From Pannonibacter indicus (GTDB lineage: Bacteria; Pseudomonadota; Alphaproteobacteria; Rhizobiales; Stappiaceae): 64,000 bases of DNA. The stretch covers positions 20,220 to 84,219 of the forward strand of contig NZ_LIPT01000014.1 in the NCBI RefSeq assembly GCF_001418225.1, written 5' to 3'. Below are positions 16,260 through 25,723 of the stretch, piece by piece. The notes beneath the pieces were generated by a model. That model was not told the origin of the DNA and made no database searches. It was given only the letters and a program-made list of their open reading frames with translations. Numbering within the stretch: position 1 is the first letter of the stretch; each line of letters begins with the position of its first letter. A program made the position numbers and the translations under genes.

Positions 16260-18065
16260 CTACTGCGCGTTCTCCATGATCAGATCCGTCATTTCAAAAC
16301 GGATGACATCAACGAGCCCGAGATCGGAAATGCGCAGTTCGGGGATCACGACCAGCGCCAGCAGCGAGTGCTGCATGTAGGCGTTGTTGAGGGTGCAGCC
16401 GCAGGCGGCCATGGCTTCTACCATCGCCGCAGCCTTGGCTGCGACATCCACGGCGGGGCTGTCAGACATGAGCCCGGCGATGGGCAGCTCCACCAGCGCC
16501 AGTTCCTTGCCATCCTTCCAGACGGTGACGCCGCCGCCCACTTCACCCAGCCGGTTGGCCGCCTTCGCCATCATCTCTCGGCTGGTGCCGACAACGATCA
16601 TGTGATGGCTGTCATGGGCGACGGTGGAGGCAATCGCCATGTCTCCCGTGTAGCCAAAGCCAGAGACAAAGCCGTTGACCACCTTGCCCGTGGCGCGGTG
16701 GCGCTCCACCAGCGCGATCTGGCAGACTTCGCCTTCCGCTTCCACCAGCCCGCCGGAGACAGGAAGCTCCGCCGTCAGCGCCTTGGTGGGGGCCTGGTTT
16801 TCGACAACGCCAATGACACGGGCCTTCACCGCATTGGCCCCGGCAGGCGCGGGAATGGCGAAATCGGCAGCCTCCAGCACCTTGCCGAGCCGCACGGTCT
16901 CCCGTGCGCTCTGCGGCCAGTCATAATGCGGGCACTCCGCTAGCAGCTTGCCCCCCTGCGCCACCAGAACGCCGCGGGCATAAACATCCTCGATGGGCAG
17001 ATCCGTCAGGCTGGAGGTGAGGATCACATCCGCCCGCCGCCCCGGCGCGATGGAGCCAAGCTCCCGCTCCAGGCCAAAGTGGGAGGCCGTGTTGATCGTG
17101 GCCATCTGCAGCGCGATCACCGGATCGCAGCCGCAGGCGATCGCATGGCGCACCACCCGGTCCATGTGGCCATCATTGACCAATGTCCCGGAGTGGCAGT
17201 CATCGGTGCACAGGATGAAGTTGCGCGGATCGAGCCCCTTCTGTGTCACCGCCGTGATCTGGCTTTCCACGTCATACCAGGCCGAACCCAGTCTCATCAT
17301 GGAACGCATGCCCTGCCGCGCGCGGGCGATGGCATCGGATTCCGCCGTGCCCTCGTGGTCATCCGCCGCGCCGCCCGCCACATAGGCATGGAAAGGGATG
17401 CCCCGGTCGGGGCTGGCATAATGGCCGCCCACCGTCTTTCCGGCGGCCATGGTCGCGGCCATTTCGGCCAGCATCTGCGGGTCGCCGTTGATGACGCCGG
17501 GATAGTTCATCATCTCGCCAAGGCCGATGATGCCGGGCCAGTTCATGGCCTCGGCAACATCTTCAGCCGAAATCTCGAAGCCCGTCGTTTCCAGCCCCGG
17601 CGCGGAAGGGGCACACGAGGGCATCTGCGTGAACATGTTGATCGGCTGGAGCATCGATTCGTCATGCATCATCTTCACGCCCGCCAGCCCCAGTACGTTG
17701 GCGATCTCGTGCGGGTCGTGAAAGATCGTCGTGGTGCCATGGGGAATGACGGCGGCGGCGAACTCCGCCGGGGTCAGCATGCCGCTCTCCACATGCATGT
17801 GGCCGTCAAGCAGCCCGGGAATGAGGAAGCGCCCCTCCGCCTCCACCACCGTCGTGCCTTCGCCGATACAGTGCGAGGCATCAGGCCCCACATAGGCAAA
17901 ACGGCCCTCACTGACCGCCACCTGCCAGCCGTCGAGGATTTCCCGGCTCTGCACGTTAACGAGCCGCCCGCCCCGGATGACGAGATCCGCAGGCGCCCGC
18001 CCCGCCGCCACCGCCACGAGCTTCGGAGCCGTTTCGGCCCAGGATTTGAAGGTGGACTGGCTCAT
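16260..18065 (-). CDS. ade: Adenine deaminase-family amidohydrolase
   Basis: 601 residues, the normal length for the bacterial Ade family. The metal-binding HMHVESGML motif lies near residue 90, DPHEIANVLG near 118 and the CTDDCHSG segment near 290. The C-terminal half is the Ade-specific domain (VAHDSHHMIVVG). The family converts adenine to hypoxanthine plus ammonia; some members act on isoguanine, N6-methyladenine or other amides. It converges on the ABC importer operon and is divergent from an alcohol dehydrogenase. Given the amidase and racemase-like genes nearby, a purine or related heterocycle substrate is possible but unproven. Confidence 0.85.
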   Translation of the reverse strand: MSQSTFKSWAETAPKLVAVAAGRAPADLVIRGGRLVNVQSREILDGWQVAVSEGRFAYVGPDASHCIGEGTTVVEAEGRFLIPGLLDGHMHVESGMLTPAEFAAAVIPHGTTTIFHDPHEIANVLGLAGVKMMHDESMLQPINMFTQMPSCAPSAPGLETTGFEISAEDVAEAMNWPGIIGLGEMMNYPGVINGDPQMLAEMAATMAAGKTVGGHYASPDRGIPFHAYVAGGAADDHEGTAESDAIARARQGMRSMMRLGSAWYDVESQITAVTQKGLDPRNFILCTDDCHSGTLVNDGHMDRVVRHAIACGCDPVIALQMATINTASHFGLERELGSIAPGRRADVILTSSLTDLPIEDVYARGVLVAQGGKLLAECPHYDWPQSARETVRLGKVLEAADFAIPAPAGANAVKARVIGVVENQAPTKALTAELPVSGGLVEAEGEVCQIALVERHRATGKVVNGFVSGFGYTGDMAIASTVAHDSHHMIVVGTSREMMAKAANRLGEVGGGVTVWKDGKELALVELPIAGLMSDSPAVDVAAKAAAMVEAMAACGCTLNNAYMQHSLLALVVIPELRISDLGLVDVIRFEMTDLIMENAQ

Positions 18066-18279
18066 GGCGGCAAACTCCTGAAAGACCTGACTGTTGCGCC
18101 ATGGTTCGGTGCGGCGCCCCGGCTGTCAAGCCACAGACCGGCCCGAGAAACAACCGGCAATTGATCTGGCGCAAGGATGATACCGCCTCATCGCTGGCAC
18201 CTTCTTGGCAAGCCGCTGCCCGGGAACTCCAGTTTCCGCGCGGTGCAGCCATTTCCTGCTGGACGGAAGGAGACAGCAC

Positions 18280-19302
18280 ATGTCTGCAAAGATGAAAGCA
18301 GCCGTCGTCAGGGCTTTCGGAGCCCCGCTCGACATCAGCGAGGTGCAGAAGCCGGAAGCAACGGCGGGCAAGATCGTCGTCAAGATGATGGCGAGCGGCG
18401 TCTGCCACACCGATCTTCACGCCGCCGAAGGCGACTGGCCGGTGAAGCCCAATCCCCCTTTCATTCCGGGCCATGAGGGCGTCGGCTACGTCTGCGAGGT
18501 CGGCTCCGGCGTCAAGGGCGTCAAGGAAGGCGACCGGGTGGGCGTGCCCTGGCTGCATTCGGCCTGCGGCCATTGCAAGCATTGCATGGGCGGCTGGGAA
18601 ACCCTGTGCCATGACCAGCACAACACCGGCTACAGCGTCAACGGCGGCTTTGCCGAATATGTGCTGGCCGATCCGGACTATGTGGGCCACCTGCCCGACG
18701 GCCTCGAATTTGCCCCCGCAGCGCCCGTGCTCTGTGCCGGTGTCACGGTCTACAAGGGCCTCAAGGAAACCGAGACAAAGCCCGGCGAAACCGTGGTCAT
18801 CGTCGGTATCGGCGGCCTTGGCCACATGGCCGTGCAATATGCCCGGGCAATGGGCATGAAGGTGATTGCCGTCGATATCAGCGACGACAAGCTGAAGCTC
18901 GCCAGCAGCCTTGGCGCAGATCTGACGATCAATGCGCTGACCACCGATCCTGTGGCGGAAGTGCAGAAGCTTGGCGGCGCGGAGGGCGTGCTTGTCACTG
19001 CCGTCTCCACCAAGTCCTTTGCGCAAGGCTTCGGCATGCTGGCCCGGCGCGGCACCATGGCCCTGTGCGGCCTGCCCCCCGGCGATTTCCCTCTGCCGAT
19101 CTTCGACACGGTGCTCAACCGCAAGACCATTCGCGGCTCCATCGTCGGCACGCGCAATGACCTTGCCGAATCCCTCGCCTTTGCCGCCGGCGGCAAGGTG
19201 AAGGCGCATTACGCCATGGACAAGCTCGACAACATCAATGCGATCTTTGACAGGATGCGCGCCGGACAGATCGACGGCCGCATTGTCATGGACATTTCCT
19301 GA
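18280..19302 (+). CDS. adhP: Zinc-dependent alcohol dehydrogenase (AdhP-like)
   Basis: 340 residues from the ATG at 18280, preceded by GGAAGGAG; upstream in-frame sequence lacks a ribosome site. Catalytic zinc residues lie in GVCHTDLH and IPGHEGVG. The structural zinc loop is CGHCKHCMGGWETLC, and the NAD motif GIGGLGHMAVQYA is near residue 178. Length and motifs match the ethanol-active propanol-preferring AdhP group, which interconverts short-chain alcohols and aldehydes with NAD. It stands alone, divergent from the deaminase-family gene. Confidence 0.9.
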   Translation: MSAKMKAAVVRAFGAPLDISEVQKPEATAGKIVVKMMASGVCHTDLHAAEGDWPVKPNPPFIPGHEGVGYVCEVGSGVKGVKEGDRVGVPWLHSACGHCKHCMGGWETLCHDQHNTGYSVNGGFAEYVLADPDYVGHLPDGLEFAPAAPVLCAGVTVYKGLKETETKPGETVVIVGIGGLGHMAVQYARAMGMKVIAVDISDDKLKLASSLGADLTINALTTDPVAEVQKLGGAEGVLVTAVSTKSFAQGFGMLARRGTMALCGLPPGDFPLPIFDTVLNRKTIRGSIVGTRNDLAESLAFAAGGKVKAHYAMDKLDNINAIFDRMRAGQIDGRIVMDIS

Positions 19303-19484
19303 AGACCCCAACCTTCAGGAGATCCCTCCGGCCGCGGGGCCGGTGCATGAAGGACAGGCAACCGGGTTGTCTCACGGCAACAAGCTGCCTATAGTCCCGC
19401 GTGCACCGGGGCCGGAGGGTTTCTTTTCAGAAGCGAGGCTGCGGTGCGCCTCCGCCGTGACGTTCCCCGACCCCCAGCACCCCC

Positions 19485-20612
19485 GTGTCCCGACCAGACC
19501 CTGCCCCTGAACAGACAGGCCCGGAAGTCTCCGGCACAGAAAATGCGCGCGCCCTGACGCCGGACGTGCTGCGCCGCATTGCCTTTGGCGCGCTGCTCGG
19601 GGCTGCGGGCGGCATCCTGTTCTGGCTGGCCCATATGCCGCTGCCGTGGATGCTGGGCTCCATGCTCTTCACCATGGTGGCATCGATCTTCGGCGCACCG
19701 ATCCTGCCGCCGAACCGCATCCGCCCTGCCCTTGTGGCGGTCATCGGCGTGCTGCTCGGCTCCGGCTTTTCGCCCGCCCTCATGGGACAGCTCGGTGACT
19801 GGGCCATCTCGCTTGGCCTGCTGGCGCTTTATCTCGTTGTCTCCGGCGTGCTGGCCGTTCCCTTCTACATGAAGGTGGGCGGCTTTGACCGCATCACGGC
19901 CTTCTGTTCCGGCATGCCGGGCGGGCTGATGGAAATGGTCAGCCTCGGCAAGGACCTGGGCGGCGACGATCGCAAGATCATTCTGGCGCATGCCGCCCGC
20001 ATCGTCGTCACCATCAGCCTCATCTCCTTCTGGTTCCGCATCATCGAAGGCCAGAACGTGGGCACCGCCATCACCAAGGGCGGCAGCCCGTCCTGGCAGG
20101 ACCTTGCCATCCTCGCGGCCTGCGGCGTCATCGGCGCCTTCACGGCGCTGAAACTGCGCCTGCCTGCCGCAACCCTCGTCGGCCCCATGCTGCTGAGTGC
20201 CGCCGTCCATGTCACCGGCATCACCGCCAGCGCCCCGCCGCAGGGGCTGGTGATTGCCTGTCAGGTGCTGATGGGTACCATCATGGGCTGCCGGTTTCTG
20301 GGAGCCGGGCGGCGCGAGGTGATCCACGCCGTCTCCCTCAGCTTCGGCGCCACCTTGATGACCCTGCTGGTGACCTTGCTGTTTGCCCTCGTTTTCGGCG
20401 CGTTCATCGGTCAGACCACCTCGCAGATCGTGCTGGCCTATGCCCCCGGCGGCCTCACCGAGATGAGCCTCATCGCCCTCGCGATGAAGGCGGAAGTCGC
20501 CTATGTGGCCAGCCACCACATCACCCGCATCGTGCTGCTGATTTCCTTCGCACCACTGGTTCTCTCCCTCATCGACCGCCGCCCGCCCGGCCGCATCAAG
20601 CCGCGGGACTGA
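19485..20612 (+). CDS. AbrB-family membrane protein (putative ammonia monooxygenase/transport family)
   Basis: 375 residues from a GTG at 19485 with no strong ribosome site; the first in-frame ATG would cut into the first helix. About ten hydrophobic segments occur in two related halves, and the internal repeat motif is visible as CSGMPGGLMEMVSLG near 140 and YAPGGLTEMSLIALA near 325. The family is often labelled ammonia monooxygenase or AbrB, but its true activity is unknown; the fold is transporter-like. No operon partner. Confidence 0.8.
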   Translation: MSRPDPAPEQTGPEVSGTENARALTPDVLRRIAFGALLGAAGGILFWLAHMPLPWMLGSMLFTMVASIFGAPILPPNRIRPALVAVIGVLLGSGFSPALMGQLGDWAISLGLLALYLVVSGVLAVPFYMKVGGFDRITAFCSGMPGGLMEMVSLGKDLGGDDRKIILAHAARIVVTISLISFWFRIIEGQNVGTAITKGGSPSWQDLAILAACGVIGAFTALKLRLPAATLVGPMLLSAAVHVTGITASAPPQGLVIACQVLMGTIMGCRFLGAGRREVIHAVSLSFGATLMTLLVTLLFALVFGAFIGQTTSQIVLAYAPGGLTEMSLIALAMKAEVAYVASHHITRIVLLISFAPLVLSLIDRRPPGRIKPRD

Positions 20613-20713
20613 TTTCTCCCCTTACTTACGGCAGTGCTTGCACGCCGCACAAAGCCGGGGCACAAGCAGTGCGGAGCTGATTTGTTTTGATCCGGATACC
20701 GGGAGGAACGCGG

Positions 20714-21643
20714 ATGATCTTGTGTTGCGGCGAAGCGCTGATGGATATGCTGCCCAGGACTTTGGGCACGGAAGGCACAGCCTTTCTGCCGGTGCCGGGG
20801 GGCGCCATCTTCAACACGGCCCTTGCGCTTGGCCGCCTCGGCAATCGTGCAGGCTTCCTCTGCGGTGTCTCGACGGATCTCTTCGGCGAGCAGCTTCTGG
20901 CCCATCTTGCCGCCTCCGGCGTCACGCCGGACCTGTGCATCCGCTCTGCCCGCCCGACGACGCTTGCCTTCGTGCGGCTGGTCGATGGGGACGCCACCTA
21001 CACCTTTTATGACGAAAACTCGGCCGGGCGGCTGATCACGCCGGAAGACCTGCCGGTGCTGCCGGAAGGGACAAGTGCCCTGCATTTCGGTGCCATCAGC
21101 CTGATCGGCGAGCCCTGCGGCACCGCCTATGAGGCCCTGCTGACGCGCGAGGCCCCCGCCCGCGTGATCTCGCTCGATCCGAACATCCGCCCAGGTTTCA
21201 TCACCGATGAAAGCGCCTACCGTGCCCGTCTTTCCCGCATTATTCCGCAGGCGGACATCATCAAGGTCTCGCATGAGGATCTGGAATGGCTGGCCCCCGG
21301 CGAGCCGTTCGAGGCGCTTGCACAGGACTGGATCGCCAGCGGCGCGAAGATCGTCATCCTCACCCTTGGCAAGGATGGCGCAAGGGCTCTGACCCGCACG
21401 CTCGACGTGACCGTTCCGGCCCGCAAGGTCGAGGTGGTGGATACGGTCGGTGCCGGCGACACGTTCAACGCAGGTTTCCTGTCGGCGCTGGATGATGCCG
21501 GTCTCCTGACCAAGGAAGCTGTTGCAGGCATCTCGGAGCAAAGCCTTGCAGCCGCGCTGGCCCGTGCGGTGGCAGTCGCCGCCATCACAGTTTCACGCGC
21601 GGGTGCCAATCCGCCTTTCCGAAGCGAACTTTCCGGCATCTGA
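20714..21643 (+). CDS. PfkB-family sugar kinase (fructokinase-like)
   Basis: 309 residues from the ATG at 20714, with GGGAGG upstream. The ribokinase/PfkB fold is shown by the N-terminal GEALMDML, the GGAIFNTALALGRLG motif near 30-45 and the C-terminal anion-hole/catalytic motif DTVGAGDTFNAGF near 245, whose Asp is the catalytic base. It phosphorylates a sugar such as fructose or 2-keto-3-deoxygluconate in the cytoplasm; the N-terminal sequence favours fructokinase. A terminator follows directly, so it is monocistronic. Confidence 0.88.
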   Translation: MILCCGEALMDMLPRTLGTEGTAFLPVPGGAIFNTALALGRLGNRAGFLCGVSTDLFGEQLLAHLAASGVTPDLCIRSARPTTLAFVRLVDGDATYTFYDENSAGRLITPEDLPVLPEGTSALHFGAISLIGEPCGTAYEALLTREAPARVISLDPNIRPGFITDESAYRARLSRIIPQADIIKVSHEDLEWLAPGEPFEALAQDWIASGAKIVILTLGKDGARALTRTLDVTVPARKVEVVDTVGAGDTFNAGFLSALDDAGLLTKEAVAGISEQSLAAALARAVAVAAITVSRAGANPPFRSELSGI

Positions 21644-21672
21644 GACCACTCTTCGCCACGAGGAGAAGAAAT

Positions 21673-21698
21673 CAGCCTCCCCATAGGGCGGCTGTTTC
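21673..21698 (+). terminator. Rho-independent terminator after the sugar kinase gene
   Basis: Stem CAGCC-T-CCC / GGG-C-GGCTG with a CATA loop, followed by TTTCCTTG, 30 bp after the kinase stop. Confidence 0.65.
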
Positions 21699-21912
21699 CT
21701 TGTGCGCCGCAAAATAGAACCGGAAGACCTGCCTCATCACATTAAGCAACCAGAGATTTTACCGTAAGAATTGCACGCAACCTAAAATTACAAATCTGCC
21801 AGAAAACCTGCCCTCAACGTCACATAGCTGTCATCTTCATTTAAATCTTCAGTAATCACCACATCCTATCGTTACGGCCAGTTTCTTCCGCTTCGGCAGA
21901 AAGGCCTTACCG

Positions 21913-23595
21913 ATGGCACTCAAGCATATTCCGATCGTCCAGAAGATTCTGGCGGTCCTCATTCTCATGGGACTTTGCGCGACCGGAATCGCGGCCGTCG
22001 CCTGGACGCAGATCAACGCTCTCAGTCATTCCTTCACGGAAGTCGGCGCCTCCGAAGAAGCGGCCCGCGAAGCAATGGACCTGCGGATCGACATCATCGC
22101 CATCAGCCGCATGACCTATCAGCTGGCCCTCGCGCCGGAAAAAGCCTCCGACTTCCGCGCCGAAACAGACCGCCGCTCCAGGGAAATGCTGGACCGCCTG
22201 CCGGTTCTCGAAGCGGTGGCCGACACGGCGCAGAAGCAGCAGCTGGCCGATGTGCGCAAGGCAATGGATGCCTATTTCAAGACCATCATTGCCATGGTGG
22301 ACGTGGCCGCCAAGGATCCGGCAAATGAGAAAGCCATCACGGGCGCCCTTGCAACCGCCCTTTCCGGCCAGAAAAACGTAACGGACGCGGTCAAGGTCTA
22401 CAGCACCTATTCCGATAGCATGATGAAGAGGCAGCGCGAGACTGCCTCCAGTTCCGCCATCTCCGCCGCAACCACCATGGTGGTCACAGCTGTCATCGCC
22501 ATTATCGCCGGTATCGGCATCGGCCTCTATGTCAGCCAGTATGGCGTGGCCAAGCCGATTTCCGCGATGGTCGAAACACTGACCCGGCTTGCGGATGGCG
22601 ACAACTCGGTCACTGTCGAGGGCACGGACCGCCGCGATGAAATCGGTGCAGTTGCCAGGGCTACGCTGATCTTTAAGGAAAACAGCATCGAGAAGGAACG
22701 CCTGCAGCGGGAAGCCGATGCGGAGAAGGCCAGCGCCGAAGCCCGCCAGAGGGAAATGATGGCGCGCATCGCCAAGGAATTTGAAGATGCCGTTGGCGGC
22801 ATCGTCAGCAACGTGACGGTGGCCGCGAACCGTCTCGAAAAGGCGGCACAGGCCATGTCCTCCAACGCGGAACACACGTCCCAGCAGTCCATCACCGTGG
22901 CAGCGGCCGCCGAGCAGGCCTCGGCAAACGTCCAGACCGTGGCAGCTGCGACCGAGGAGCTGACCGCTTCCGTCCGCGAGATCGCCGGTCAGGTCGACCA
23001 GTCCAACCGCATGTCGAATGTGGCCGTGGCAGATGCCGATACGGCCGCCCGCAAGGTTCACAGCCTGTCGGATGCGGCCCAGAAGATTGGCGACATCGTC
23101 GAGCTGATCAACGGCATCGCCAGCCAGACCAACCTGCTCGCCCTCAACGCCACCATCGAGGCGGCCCGTGCGGGCGAAGCCGGCAAGGGCTTTGCAGTGG
23201 TTGCCGCCGAAGTGAAGCAGCTCGCCGATCAGACGGCCAAGGCCACCACGGAGATTGCATCGCAGGTGGCCTCCATCCAGCTCTCGACCATGGACTCAGC
23301 CGCAGCCATCACAGACATCGCCGAATCCATCCGCAAGATGAGCCAGATCAGCGGCGCGGTTGCCGCCTCGGTGGAAGAGCAGTCCTCCGCCACGCAGGAA
23401 ATTGCCCGCAACGTGCAGCAGGCTTCCAGCGGCACCGCGGAAGTGTCCAGCGCCATCGCCACGGTGACCCGTGCGGCACAGGAATCCAGCTCCGCCTCGA
23501 CGGACGTGCTGCATTTCTCGGCCGATCTTGCCAAGCAGGCGGATCAGCTCAACCGCGAGCTCTCCCGCTTCCTCGGCACCATCCGCGCCGCCTGA
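21913..23595 (+). CDS. Methyl-accepting chemotaxis protein
   Basis: 560 residues. A first membrane helix covers about residues 11-32, a 145-residue periplasmic four-helix-bundle sensor follows, and a second membrane helix covers about 180-205. A HAMP segment ([20 protein letters not shown]) leads into the long cytoplasmic coiled coil. The signalling hairpin is present near residues 395-425 ([19 protein letters not shown]). It would relay ligand binding to CheA/CheW at the membrane. No CheB/CheR-binding pentapeptide is obvious at the C-terminus. It stands alone with a strong terminator; the ligand is unknown. Confidence 0.93.
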   Translation: MALKHIPIVQKILAVLILMGLCATGIAAVAWTQINALSHSFTEVGASEEAAREAMDLRIDIIAISRMTYQLALAPEKASDFRAETDRRSREMLDRLPVLEAVADTAQKQQLADVRKAMDAYFKTIIAMVDVAAKDPANEKAITGALATALSGQKNVTDAVKVYSTYSDSMMKRQRETASSSAISAATTMVVTAVIAIIAGIGIGLYVSQYGVAKPISAMVETLTRLADGDNSVTVEGTDRRDEIGAVARATLIFKENSIEKERLQREADAEKASAEARQREMMARIAKEFEDAVGGIVSNVTVAANRLEKAAQAMSSNAEHTSQQSITVAAAAEQASANVQTVAAATEELTASVREIAGQVDQSNRMSNVAVADADTAARKVHSLSDAAQKIGDIVELINGIASQTNLLALNATIEAARAGEAGKGFAVVAAEVKQLADQTAKATTEIASQVASIQLSTMDSAAAITDIAESIRKMSQISGAVAASVEEQSSATQEIARNVQQASSGTAEVSSAIATVTRAAQESSSASTDVLHFSADLAKQADQLNRELSRFLGTIRAA

Positions 23596-23620
23596 AAGCC
23601 GGGCGTGCAAGAACAGGAAA

Positions 23621-23653
23621 GGGCGGGATGGTCACCATCCCGCCCGTTGTTTT
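23621..23653 (+). terminator. Strong rho-independent terminator after the chemoreceptor gene
   Basis: Perfect 11-bp stem GGGCGGGATGG / CCATCCCGCCC with a TCA loop, followed by GTTGTTTTTTT, 25 bp after the stop codon. Confidence 0.92.
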
Positions 23654-23678
23654 TTTCCTGTTGGCTGAGGTTCTGCGT

Positions 23679-23993
23679 TCAGATCGTGGGATCCTGGCGC
23701 TTTTCCTTGAAGATCAGCCACAAGTTCCGGATATAGATGATCAGGCCAAGGGCTTGTCCGGCGATGAACACCGGGTCCTGACGCTGGATCGAGTAGATCA
23801 GCAGCAATGTTCCGCCGCCGATGGAGAAAAACCAGAAGGCCACCGGCACGATGGACCGCCCTACCCGCTCCGATGCAATCCACTGCACCACAAAGCGCAT
23901 CGAGAACATGAACTGGGCGACGAAGCCCAGGATGATCCAAACATCCAGCTGCTGCACGAAAACCGTATGCAGCCAGTCAAGCAAAGCGTTCAT
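23679..23993 (-). CDS. LpxB N-terminal-domain-like small membrane protein (RgtF-like)
   Basis: 104 residues from the ATG at 23993. Three to four hydrophobic helices are seen with the LAB_N signature (FMFSMRFVVQWIASER, then PVAFWFFSIGGGTLLLIYS). These resemble the membrane domain fused to lipid-A-disaccharide synthase in some bacteria and the small RgtF-type proteins that work with an RgtE-type GT2 enzyme to make polyprenyl-phosphate galacturonate in rhizobia. It lies 37 bp after the GT2 gene as the last gene of the operon, which supports a carrier-lipid sugar role. Confidence 0.8.
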   Translation of the reverse strand: MNALLDWLHTVFVQQLDVWIILGFVAQFMFSMRFVVQWIASERVGRSIVPVAFWFFSIGGGTLLLIYSIQRQDPVFIAGQALGLIIYIRNLWLIFKEKRQDPTI

Positions 23994-24030
23994 CTGAATT
24001 GCGGCTCCTGTGATCCGCTCCGGCGTGGTC

Positions 24031-24819
24031 TTAACGGGGTCCGGCGGCCGGTTCGATGGCCGAAACCTCGGGGATGGATTTGCGGCGGCGGCGCAGCCAC
24101 CACACACCGAACAGATCGAGTGCGCCGATCAGGGCCCGGTCGAAAATGCCATATTTGGACGTGCCATGGCGGCGGTGCCGGTCCAGCACATCCACATGCA
24201 CCACACCGTAGCCCTCGCGGATCACCAGCGCGGGCAGAAAGCGGTGCCAGCTGTCGAAATACGGCAGCTGCAGAAAGACCTCGCGGCGCAGCGCCTTGAG
24301 GCCGCAGCCGCTGTCACGGGTGTTGTCCTTCAGCAGCGCGCCGCGCAGGCGGTTGGCAAGCCGCGAGGCGATGCGCTTGGTCCGGCTTGCCTTGCGCCCC
24401 ACCCGCTGCCCGGCGGCGAGCGCCACGGACGGCCCACCCGCTTCCAGCGCAGCCATCAGTTCCGGGATATAGGCCGGGTTGTTCTCGCCATCGCCATCGA
24501 TCGTGGCAACAATCCGCCCGCGGGCGTGGCGCAGCCCGGTGCGCACGGCGCAGGACTGGCCGCCGGACCGGGCATGGCGCAGTGGGCGCAGCCAGGGATG
24601 GGAAGCGGCGTAGGCGGCGAGAACCTGATCGGTGCCATCGGTCGAGCCATCGTCGATCACCAGCACCTCGAAGGCGCGGCCCTGCAGCGCCTCGGCAATT
24701 TCGTCCAGCAGGATGGGCAGGTTGTCGCGCTCGTCCTTGGCCGGCACGATCACGCTCACCTCAAGTCCGGGCTCTGCCGTGCCCTGCTCTGCACCGTTCA
24801 TCGGCATCTCACTTTTCAT
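24031..24819 (-). CDS. GT2 polyprenyl-phosphate sugar transferase (DPM1/ArnC/RgtE-like)
   Basis: 262 residues. GT-A fold motifs are SVIVPAKDERDNL near residue 24, VIDDGSTDGT near 55 and the metal-binding ATIDGDGENNP near 110. The following RDSGCGLKALRRE and HRFLPAL segments are typical of dolichol/undecaprenyl-phosphate sugar synthases. It has no C-terminal membrane helices, so the small membrane protein encoded next may supply the anchor. Its 5' end overlaps the PAP2 gene by 11 bp. In-frame ATGs at 24807 and 24801 are alternative starts. The likely product is a polyprenyl-phosphate sugar for the GT39 enzyme of the same operon. Confidence 0.88.
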   Translation of the reverse strand: MKSEMPMNGAEQGTAEPGLEVSVIVPAKDERDNLPILLDEIAEALQGRAFEVLVIDDGSTDGTDQVLAAYAASHPWLRPLRHARSGGQSCAVRTGLRHARGRIVATIDGDGENNPAYIPELMAALEAGGPSVALAAGQRVGRKASRTKRIASRLANRLRGALLKDNTRDSGCGLKALRREVFLQLPYFDSWHRFLPALVIREGYGVVHVDVLDRHRRHGTSKYGIFDRALIGALDLFGVWWLRRRRKSIPEVSAIEPAAGPR

Positions 24820-25723
24820 CCTGTGCAGCGGCTGGATGCGCGGTCATAGACCGGCGCCCAAGGGCCGCATTCCAAAGCGCCCGGAAGGCTGCCCGCGCCG
24901 AAAAGGCATTGGCAATGGGCCGGATCCGTCCACCGGGGCGCAGCACGAAGCCGATCCGGCGCTTCGCCATCCAGCGGGCGCAGTATAGCGTTGTCGCGGC
25001 CCCGAGCAGCAAGCCCGCCGCAACGTCCGAAGGGTAATGCGCCCCGACCATCACACGGCTGAAAGCCGCCCAGAAAGCCACAGCGGCGATCAGCCAGCGC
25101 CAGGCCGGGAAAATCAGCGCCAGTGCCAGCGCGAAAGCGGCGACCGTGGTCGAGTGGCCCGAGGGAAAGCTGGTGTAGGTGCTGTTAAAGGCGAAGAGGC
25201 TGAACTCGACCGGGCCCGCCACCTCATACAGCTTCGGCCGGGCGCGGCCGATACTCCACTTCAAGATCACCACCAGGAGGCCGCTGAGCGCGACGGAATA
25301 GAAGACGAAGGCTGCATAGGTCCAGATCATGACTCCGGCCATGCGCACCCGCACCGCGAGAACCTGCGCATTCACGAGAGCCAGACAGGCGAGGCAGAAC
25401 AGTCCGGTAGACCACAGGATCCAGTTTGACTTGCCCAGATCCGTGACCCAGGAGAACACCACGCCATATTCCGGTGGCAGTGCCCGCACCCATGGAATGG
25501 CGGGAATGTCCAGCATCACCACGCCGAAGCCTGCTGCCAGCAGCAGGATGGCCAGAAAGTCCTGCGGGCGCTGGCCGGCCGGCAGTGGCTCATGCGGGCC
25601 CTTCGCCCGGGTACGCCGGTTTGCGAGAATGGTGCGGATGCTGGCCACATTCGCCACAAAACGCTGCCGCACCTTGGAAAAACGTCCGGATGCCATCAGG
25701 GGCCTTACCTCTTGCTCGCTCAT
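24809..25723 (-). CDS. PAP2-family membrane phosphatase (LpxE-like)
   Basis: 304 residues with several membrane helices. All three acid-phosphatase motifs are present: KWSIGRARP near 155, PSGH near 185 and SRVMVGAHYPSDV near 230, giving the catalytic His and its supporting residues on the periplasmic face. PAP2 enzymes remove phosphate from lipid A or from undecaprenyl/phosphatidyl phosphates. The ATG overlaps the GT39 stop (ATGA). Its place between GT39 and GT2 genes suggests lipid A 1- or 4'-dephosphorylation or recycling of the carrier lipid. Confidence 0.88.
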   Translation of the reverse strand: MSEQEVRPLMASGRFSKVRQRFVANVASIRTILANRRTRAKGPHEPLPAGQRPQDFLAILLLAAGFGVVMLDIPAIPWVRALPPEYGVVFSWVTDLGKSNWILWSTGLFCLACLALVNAQVLAVRVRMAGVMIWTYAAFVFYSVALSGLLVVILKWSIGRARPKLYEVAGPVEFSLFAFNSTYTSFPSGHSTTVAAFALALALIFPAWRWLIAAVAFWAAFSRVMVGAHYPSDVAAGLLLGAATTLYCARWMAKRRIGFVLRPGGRIRPIANAFSARAAFRALWNAALGRRSMTAHPAAAQDEK